A DNA stretch of 5,028 bases, from positions 1 through 5,028 of the forward strand of contig URFI01000157.1 of assembly GCA_900547085.1 (NCBI GenBank), in the 5' to 3' direction. The translations under genes and the position numbers were made by a program. Position 1 is the stretch's first letter, and the number at the start of each line of letters is the position of its first letter. This DNA comes from an uncultured Prevotella sp. Its GTDB lineage: Bacteria > Bacteroidota > Bacteroidia > Bacteroidales > Bacteroidaceae. Shown here piece after piece: positions 1 through 5,028 of this stretch. The notes below the pieces were generated by a model. The model did not search any database. It saw only the letters and a list, made by a program, of their open reading frames with translations, and had not been told where the DNA came from.

Positions 1-1
1 G

Positions 2-3000
2 ATGTCCATGATGATGTGTCTGTGCACATCAATGATGGCACAGGTTACAACATCCGCAATGAGTGGTAAGGTTACCCTTGAGGGAACCGGCGAAGAACTC
101 ATTGGTGCGACCGTCCAGGCGGTACACGAGCCTTCTGGAACTACCTATTCGGCAGTGACCAACGTGAACGGACGTTTTAATATTCAGGGTATGCGTACAG
201 GTGGTCCTTATGCTGTTACAGTGAGCTACGTGGGACACCAGACGAAGACTTACAAGGATATCACGCTTCAGTTGGGTGAGGTGTATAACCTTGGCGTGAC
301 CCTTTCGGAAGATGCCGCCATGCTGGGCGAGGTCGTTGTCAGTGCAACGGCATCCAAGTTTGCGCAAGAGAAGACCGGTGCTTCGACCAACATCAACAAT
401 TCGCAGATGATGAATCTGCCTACGGTGAGCCGCAGCATCACCGACATCACGCGTCTTTCTCCATATGGAGGCAACGGCATGAGCTTTGTCGGAACGGATG
501 GTCGTACGGCCAATTTCACCGTGGATGGTGCCAACTTCAACAACAACTTTGGCTTGTCATCGGCTCTTCCCGGTGGTGGCAACCCCATCTCCATTGAAGC
601 TATTGAAGAGTTGCAGGTGGTAATTGCTCCGTATGACGTGCGCCAAACCAACTTCATCGGTGGTGGTGTGAATGCCATTACCAAGTCGGGTACCAATGCT
701 TTCAAGGGCAGTGCGTACGTTTATCACCAAAATGAGAACATGCGAGGCGATGCTGTCGAAGGATTCCAGATTACCAATGCGCGCGAGAAGGATCGCAAGA
801 CTACCTACGGTTTTACGTTGGGTGGCCCGATTATCAAGAACAAGTTGTTCTTCTTCGTGAATGGTGAAACAGAAAAGGTTCCTACGGTAGCTAACCGTTG
901 GAGAGCCTCTGAGGATGGCGTGGCCAATGCTCAAGAGTATATTTCGCGTACAACAATCAAGGATTTGCAGACTGTTTCTGACTTTGTGAACAAGAAATAT
1001 GGATACAACACTGGTTCGTACACCAGCTTCCCCGCTGACATCAGCAACACCAAGCTGTTGGCACGCTTAGACTGGAACATCACTGACCAGCACCGTTTGG
1101 CCTTGCGTTACAACTACACCAAGAACATGACCTGGCGCTCGCCTAACGCATCGTCTATGGATGGCGGCACACGAATGTCGGAAGGCCGTTTGTCGCAGGC
1201 ATCTATGGCGTATGCTAATACCATGTATTCGATGGACAACTTGGTACACTCGTTCTCGTTCGACTTGAACAGTCGCTTGACAGAGAATCTTTCCAACCAG
1301 CTGTTGGCAACCTATTCAAAGCTGGACGACTTGCGTAGTTCTAATTCTTCTGAATTCCCCTTCATCGATATCTTGAAAGGCGGACAGGCTTACCTGTCGT
1401 TGGGTTACGAGCTGTTTACATGGAACAATGCCGTTCATAACGATGTGTGGAATGTGAAGGACGAGTTGACTTACTATACTGGAAAGCATAAAATCACCGG
1501 TGGACTGGCCTACGAATACAAGATGGCGGACAATGCTTACATGCGTAATGGTACGGGCTACTATCGATATAGCAGTCTGGACGACTTCCTTAATGGTGCC
1601 GCTCCCGAGATTGTGAACCTCACTTACGGCTATGATGGCGAGAGTGCGCCGGCCGCTCGTGTACGCAGCAACAAGATTTCTGTTTACGGACAGGATGAAT
1701 GGTCGGTGATGGACAACTTCAAGTTGGTTTACGGTTTGCGCATTGACAATCTCTCATTCGTCAACAGCGACTTGATAACCAACAAGGCCATCTATGACCT
1801 TGATTACGATGGGCGTCGCATTGACACGGGCAAGTGGCCTTCAGCCAACTGGATATTCTCACCGCGTGTAGGATTTACCTGGGATGTCTTGGGAAACAAG
1901 TCGCTCAAGGTGCGTGGTGGTACGGGTCTCTTTGCCGGCAACTTGCCACTGGTGTTCTTCACCAACATGCCTACCAACGGTGGTATGGTGCAGTATCAGG
2001 CACAAATCAACGCTGCCAACGCTGCCAAACGAGGATTCGACATGGATACCTTTGCCGGCGGACTGGTGACCGATGCCAATGGCAAAGCCACGCAGAAAGC
2101 GCTCTATGACAAGCTGATTTCTTTGGGCTATCCTTCTACTATCAAGCCCGAGGACGGAACGGTTCCATCTGCTATCGCCGCCGTGTCAGAAAACTTTAAG
2201 TTGCCACAGGTATGGAAGGCATCCGTGGCTATCGATTATCAAGTACCAGTGTCGTTCCCATTCACCTTGTCGGGTGAGTTTATTTTCAACAAGACGCTTA
2301 ACGAAACCACTATTTCAGACTGGAGTATTCCTTCTGTGGGCGGGTTCGCTCGATTCAATGGTGTAGACAACCGTCCTATCTATCCTACGGGATTCCGTAC
2401 CAACACCAAGGCTTTTGTCTTGGAAAATACCAGTCGCGGCTATGGTTGGACGGCTAACTTAACCGCCAATGTACAACCGGCAGAGTGGGTTAGCCTGATG
2501 GCTGCCTATACTCACAACGTGGCTAAGAGTGTGACGGGCATGCCTGGTTCTAACGCAGAGTCAGCATTCACCTACGTTCCAACTGTGGAGGGACCGAATC
2601 ACATCAAGTTGCACAACTCGCAATACAACACGCCCGACCGATTTGTGGCATCGGCTACCATCCACGACAAGAGCGGTAATCACTATAGTTTGTTCTATGA
2701 AGGATGGAGAGGTGGAGCCAACTACTCGTTCATGACCACCAATGATATGAACGGTGACGGATACAATTATGATGCAATCTACATTCCTACCGATCAGCAA
2801 GTGGCCGACAAGCAATTCCGTTTCGTATCGGAAGACGATAAAACTCGTTTCATGGACTATGTGCATGCAAATGGTTATCTGAGCAAACATCAGGGCGAAT
2901 ATGCCGAGGCTTATGCGCTTTACTCTCCTTGGGTGCATCGCATTGACTTCGCTTACAAGCACGATTTCAAACTCAACGTAGGTAAGACAAAGCATGGTTT

Positions 3001-3247
3001 GCAGTTGAGCTTCGACATTAAGAACCTGCTCAACCTCTTTGACTCAAAGTGGGGTGTGGCCAAATACTTGAATCCTGCCATCGGTTCGGATGCTCGTGTC
3101 CTCAAATACGAGGGTGTTGACACAGACGGTGTGGCTAAGTTCTCTACGCCAAAATCCATCAATGGTAACACTGAAACGTTCACACCGAGCTATTCTATCG
3201 GCCAGTGCTGGTACATGTCGGTGGGTATCAAGTATACGTTCAACTAA
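2..3247 (+). CDS. Oar-like TonB-dependent outer-membrane receptor (5' end probably truncated by window)
   Basis: This gene encodes a TonB-powered outer-membrane transporter; the substrate is unknown. Seen in the 1081 visible residues: a hydrophobic stretch ending MMAQ (signal cleavage likely after A13); a carboxypeptidase-regulatory-like beta-sandwich at about 20-103 (SGKVTLEG, ELIGATV, TNVNGRFNIQG, VSYVGHQT); a probable TonB box at about 108-115 (LGEVVVSA); a plug at about 120-230 (DGRTANFTVDGANFNN, SIEAIEELQVV, GGGVNAITKSGTN); and a long barrel from about 231. Family-typical barrel motifs are GGPIIKNKLFFFVNGE (274-289), DMNGDGYNYD (915-924) and DIKNLLNLF (1005-1013). The C-terminus, VGIKYTFN, is a standard final barrel strand. 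The plug and barrel motifs match Oar/Cna-B-type receptors rather than SusC/RagA. The first ATG (position 2) lacks the basic residues expected at the start of a signal peptide and no upstream sequence is visible, so the true start is probably outside the window. The frame is intact to TAA at 3245-3247. The gene lies 39 bases before a lipoprotein gene, its likely partner. Confidence 0.93.
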   Translation: MSMMMCLCTSMMAQVTTSAMSGKVTLEGTGEELIGATVQAVHEPSGTTYSAVTNVNGRFNIQGMRTGGPYAVTVSYVGHQTKTYKDITLQLGEVYNLGVTLSEDAAMLGEVVVSATASKFAQEKTGASTNINNSQMMNLPTVSRSITDITRLSPYGGNGMSFVGTDGRTANFTVDGANFNNNFGLSSALPGGGNPISIEAIEELQVVIAPYDVRQTNFIGGGVNAITKSGTNAFKGSAYVYHQNENMRGDAVEGFQITNAREKDRKTTYGFTLGGPIIKNKLFFFVNGETEKVPTVANRWRASEDGVANAQEYISRTTIKDLQTVSDFVNKKYGYNTGSYTSFPADISNTKLLARLDWNITDQHRLALRYNYTKNMTWRSPNASSMDGGTRMSEGRLSQASMAYANTMYSMDNLVHSFSFDLNSRLTENLSNQLLATYSKLDDLRSSNSSEFPFIDILKGGQAYLSLGYELFTWNNAVHNDVWNVKDELTYYTGKHKITGGLAYEYKMADNAYMRNGTGYYRYSSLDDFLNGAAPEIVNLTYGYDGESAPAARVRSNKISVYGQDEWSVMDNFKLVYGLRIDNLSFVNSDLITNKAIYDLDYDGRRIDTGKWPSANWIFSPRVGFTWDVLGNKSLKVRGGTGLFAGNLPLVFFTNMPTNGGMVQYQAQINAANAAKRGFDMDTFAGGLVTDANGKATQKALYDKLISLGYPSTIKPEDGTVPSAIAAVSENFKLPQVWKASVAIDYQVPVSFPFTLSGEFIFNKTLNETTISDWSIPSVGGFARFNGVDNRPIYPTGFRTNTKAFVLENTSRGYGWTANLTANVQPAEWVSLMAAYTHNVAKSVTGMPGSNAESAFTYVPTVEGPNHIKLHNSQYNTPDRFVASATIHDKSGNHYSLFYEGWRGGANYSFMTTNDMNGDGYNYDAIYIPTDQQVADKQFRFVSEDDKTRFMDYVHANGYLSKHQGEYAEAYALYSPWVHRIDFAYKHDFKLNVGKTKHGLQLSFDIKNLLNLFDSKWGVAKYLNPAIGSDARVLKYEGVDTDGVAKFSTPKSINGNTETFTPSYSIGQCWYMSVGIKYTFN

Positions 3248-3286
3248 AGTCAAGCATACATTTAATTAATAGTAAAACAAAAGGAT
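3248..3286 (+). promoter_or_regulatory. A/T-rich intercistronic leader and translation initiation region
   Basis: This 39-base spacer separates the receptor stop codon from the lipoprotein start. It contains the palindrome TTAATTAA at 3262-3269 and an A-rich run, AAAACAAAAGGAT, directly before the ATG at 3287. AAGGA (3281-3285) resembles a Shine-Dalgarno core but is only one base from the ATG, too close for normal pairing. The A-rich context, common before Bacteroidota genes, is the more likely initiation determinant. I see no Bacteroidota promoter (TTTG about 19-21 bases before TAnnTTTG) and no hairpin with a T-tract, which supports co-transcription of the two genes. The start at 3287 is chosen because it is followed at once by a lipoprotein signal peptide. 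Confidence 0.6.
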
Positions 3287-3361
3287 ATGAAACTAAAATA
3301 TATCATTCCATCGTTCATCGCAGTCATTGCCATGTTTACAGGCTGTGCGGACGACAATGAA
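3287..3361 (+). other. Lipoprotein signal peptide, lipobox and acidic surface-export signal
   Basis: Residues 1-25 of the lipoprotein comprise a short basic n-region (MKLK), a hydrophobic core, the lipobox F-T-G-C with the cysteine codon at 3344-3346, and then A-D-D-N-E. Signal peptidase II would cut before C20. In Capnocytophaga, Flavobacterium and Bacteroides, a short acidic run just after the lipidated cysteine directs lipoproteins to the outer face of the outer membrane. The run here fits that pattern, so surface exposure is inferred. Confidence 0.8.
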
Positions 3362-4909
3362 CCCACCTATTTGGACAACTTGAAGGTGTCTTCTTCTTAT
3401 GTGGCCTTCGACGTGAAAGGTGGAACGCAGAAGATTACCGTGACGGCTACGGAAGACTGGAGCATGGACTTCATGGTTCCGGTTAAGGCCGATTCGCTGG
3501 ATGATGAAAAGGGTATCGTGAAATATCAGGTTCCTACCAGTCAGATGGCAACCAAGGAAAACAAGTGGGTTAAGGTGTCACAACTGAGTGGTGGCGCAGG
3601 AACTACTGACATTTCTTTCACCGTTGGCGCTACAACCGCCACGCGTTCAGTTACCATACGCATAAAAGCCGGCGACAAATATCAGAACATTATCGTTGCT
3701 CAGATTGACGATTCTCCTACACCCGAAAGTACTGTGAAGGACGTATTGAAGGGCGTTGACAGCAAAACCTACCGTGTGACAGGTATGTGTGGCAAAATCA
3801 TTAACACCTCATACGGTAACTGGTACATGGTAGACAACGAGGGCAACGAACTCTATATCTATGGTACAAAGGACGCATCAGGCGCTTATAACTGGAAGAA
3901 GTTCAATATCGCTCCTGGTGATTTAGTCACGGTCGAAGGTGCCAGGACAACCTATAAGTCGACTGTTGAGATTGTGGATGCCACATTTATCTCAGTGAAG
4001 AAAGCGCTCTTGCTCAGCAAAGAGACCAATAAAACCATTGACAAGGAAGGCAAACCGTTCAACATCACTATCACACAGAAAGGCGAAGGATTGAGTTTCA
4101 AGTCGGATGTCGACTGGATGACGATAGAGCCAGGCTACACAGTCAATAAGAAGGGTGACTTGGTGTTTACCGTCAACCCTTCTGAGAACACCACAGGCAA
4201 GAACCGTGAGGGTACACTTACGTTCAAGAGTACCAAGGGAAAGGATGAGTCTGTGTTGACAGTTTCCATCATTCAGCTGGGTACTACTCCTGTCACCACA
4301 GGCGGTATTGCAGGCATTTCATCCGCCATATCAGCCAGTACAGACAGAAATAAGCAGGTGAACTTTGACGTCATCCTCACTGATGCGAAGGTGACCTACA
4401 AGAATGGCAGCAACATTTTCGTTGAGGACGCAACGGGTGGCTTGCTACTTTATAGTGGCAATTCAAGTCTTGCTGTGGGTGATGTCATCAATGGACGTGT
4501 GTGGGGTGCTGGCTATGCATACAACGGACTGCCTGAAGCCACGTCGTTGCAAACCGAATTGGCCAAAGTTACCAAGGGTGATGCACCCAAACCAACGGAA
4601 GTGACCCTTGCACAGCTTGCGGCCGACTACGGAAAATACATCAACCGTTATATCCTCATCAAGGACGCTACCGTGGGTAAGACCATTGACGTGAAGTACT
4701 CGGGCGTGAAAAGTGCAGGTGAGTTGACAGATGGCACAAACACATTTGCCTTGAACCACCAAAAGTCAGGCAAGTACCAAGGTAAGAACATTTACTATTA
4801 TGTGCAGGCTGCCAAGGACAGTAAGGTGAATGTTGTATGTATCCCTTCTGTTTACAAGACGAAAAAACAATTGAATATCTGGGACAAGAGATGGATTCGT
4901 AATAAGTAA
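3287..4909 (+). CDS. Surface lipoprotein with alternating BACON-like and OB-fold-like domains (DUF5689-like C-terminus)
   Basis: This gene encodes a 540-residue, probably surface-anchored lipoprotein of unknown ligand. Residues 1-19 form a lipoprotein signal peptide (basic MKLK, hydrophobic IIPSFIAVIAMF) with lipobox FTGC and lipidated C20; F at -3 is slightly off consensus. ADDNE after the cysteine resembles the acidic lipoprotein export signal of Bacteroidota, which sends lipoproteins to the cell surface. Domains by eye: BACON-like 1 at about 29-140 (VAFDVKGGTQKITVTA, DWSM, KWVKVS, SVTIRI, IIVAQ); OB-like 1 at about 146-237 (YRVTGMCGKIINTSYGNWYM, ELYIYG, APGDLVTVEGA); BACON-like 2 at about 239-332 (VDWMTIEP, REGTLTFKS, LTVSIIQLG); OB-like 2 at about 356-421 (DVILTDAKVTYKNGSNIFVE, GLLLYSG, VGDVINGRV); and a C-terminal OB/DUF5689-like part at about 436-532 (YGKYINRYILIKDATV). 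No catalytic motif is recognised, and it does not resemble SusD (no alpha-helical TPR character). Position after a TonB receptor and before a terminator suggests a substrate-binding or accessory role for that receptor. The domain names are pattern recognition, not a profile search. Confidence 0.88.
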   Translation: MKLKYIIPSFIAVIAMFTGCADDNEPTYLDNLKVSSSYVAFDVKGGTQKITVTATEDWSMDFMVPVKADSLDDEKGIVKYQVPTSQMATKENKWVKVSQLSGGAGTTDISFTVGATTATRSVTIRIKAGDKYQNIIVAQIDDSPTPESTVKDVLKGVDSKTYRVTGMCGKIINTSYGNWYMVDNEGNELYIYGTKDASGAYNWKKFNIAPGDLVTVEGARTTYKSTVEIVDATFISVKKALLLSKETNKTIDKEGKPFNITITQKGEGLSFKSDVDWMTIEPGYTVNKKGDLVFTVNPSENTTGKNREGTLTFKSTKGKDESVLTVSIIQLGTTPVTTGGIAGISSAISASTDRNKQVNFDVILTDAKVTYKNGSNIFVEDATGGLLLYSGNSSLAVGDVINGRVWGAGYAYNGLPEATSLQTELAKVTKGDAPKPTEVTLAQLAADYGKYINRYILIKDATVGKTIDVKYSGVKSAGELTDGTNTFALNHQKSGKYQGKNIYYYVQAAKDSKVNVVCIPSVYKTKKQLNIWDKRWIRNK

Positions 4910-4933
4910 CGATTCCTGATTAAGATTTATTTT

Positions 4934-4970
4934 GAGAGGGTGTGCTTCGCGGCATGCCCTCTTTTGCTTT
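4934..4970 (+). terminator. Intrinsic terminator ending the two-gene unit
   Basis: The left arm, GAGAGGGTGTGC (4934-4945), pairs with the right arm, GCATGCCCTCTT (4952-4963), around a six-base loop, TTCGCG. The stem has twelve pairs: nine Watson-Crick, two G-T wobbles inside (4941-4956 and 4942-4955) and one at the base (4934-4963). The right arm runs into TTTT (4962-4965) followed by GCTTT. It lies 24 bases after the lipoprotein stop codon. The other side has no T-run on the minus strand, so it looks one-directional and serves the plus-strand operon. Confidence 0.85.
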
Positions 4971-5028
4971 GAAATTCAGCAGAAGATTAAATGGCATCAT
5001 CTCTTTGTGGTGTGTCATTATTTAATTA
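4971..5028 (+). promoter_or_regulatory. Non-coding tail, possibly the upstream region of the next gene
   Basis: These 58 bases follow the terminator and hold no convincing gene. TTTG at 5004-5007 could be a Bacteroidota -33 element: a TA pair begins at 5027, 19 bases later, where the -7 element TAnnTTTG would start, but the window ends before the diagnostic TTTG can be seen. A/T content rises toward the end (TTTAATTA). This is only a candidate. Confidence 0.2.

Noticed and set aside
268..705. Minus-strand open frame of 145 codons inside the receptor gene
   Set aside because: It is fully antisense to the conserved plug-domain coding sequence, has no recognisable domain, and its composition is what the complement of a well-used frame would give.
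1834..2109. Plus-strand alternative-frame open frame of 91 codons
   Set aside because: It is a shadow within the intact receptor frame; the translation is rich in Cys, Trp and Gln and resembles no protein family.
2561..2995. Minus-strand open frame of 144 codons opposite the receptor barrel
   Set aside because: It overlaps conserved barrel motifs including DMNGDG on the other strand, and the translation shows no coherent domain or start context.
1..3247. Receptor as a SusC/RagA family member
   Set aside because: The plug and barrel motifs (GGGVNAITKSGTN, GGPIIKNKLFFF, DMNGDG, DIKNLLNLF) fit the Oar-like branch, and the following lipoprotein is not SusD.
3262..3269. TTAATTAA palindrome, echoed by TTTAATTA at 5021-5028, as a regulatory repeat
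   Set aside because: The eight-base A/T-only sequence is expected by chance in A/T-rich spacers, and the second copy is cut by the window edge.
3281..3285. AAGGA as a canonical Shine-Dalgarno site for the lipoprotein
   Set aside because: It is one base from the ATG, too close for normal anti-SD pairing; the A-rich context is a better explanation in Bacteroidota.
4463..4762. Minus-strand open frame of 99 codons opposite the lipoprotein C-terminus
   Set aside because: It is antisense to coding sequence with clear domain character, and there is no promoter or initiation signal.
4920..5015. Minus-strand small open frame (about 31 codons, starting MTHHKEMM) across the terminator
   Set aside because: Its coding sequence would include the terminator hairpin; it has no recognisable features and is within chance length.
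4991..5028. Plus-strand ATG with an open frame to the window edge (MASSLCGVSLFN)
   Set aside because: Only 12 codons are visible, it has no convincing initiation context, and it would overlap the candidate promoter; it cannot be judged without downstream sequence.

Overview
The window looks like Bacteroidales DNA, most like Prevotella/Segatella or a close Bacteroides relative. The support is a TonB-dependent receptor with an N-terminal carboxypeptidase-regulatory-like extension, a lipoprotein carrying BACON-type domains and an acidic Bacteroidota-style lipoprotein export signal, A/T-rich leaders with little Shine-Dalgarno character, and moderate GC content. The genus is an inference from style, not from any marker gene.

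Layout: almost the whole window is one plus-strand, two-gene unit. Positions 1-3247 hold an Oar-like (non-SusC) TonB-dependent outer-membrane receptor. Its signal peptide appears cut by the left window edge, so the true start is probably upstream. A 39-base A/T-rich spacer without a visible promoter or terminator follows. Then 3287-4909 encodes a 540-residue lipoprotein, predicted to be surface-exposed, built of alternating BACON-like and OB-fold-like domains. A good intrinsic terminator lies at 4934-4970, so the unit ends there. The last ~58 bases carry no supportable gene; they may be the start of the next gene's upstream region.

How the genes may work together: the receptor would form a TonB-powered, plugged beta-barrel in the outer membrane. 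The lipoprotein would sit on the cell surface beside it as a binding or accessory partner, a role similar to that of SusD beside SusC, although it does not look like SusD. The substrate cannot be read from the sequence. BACON domains suggest glycan or glycoprotein contact, OB-like folds suggest oligosaccharide, nucleic-acid or protein contact, and the Oar family has been linked to handling of proteins. No mobile element, CRISPR array, RNA gene or defence system is visible. The most interesting item is the receptor/lipoprotein pairing and the repeated architecture of the lipoprotein.
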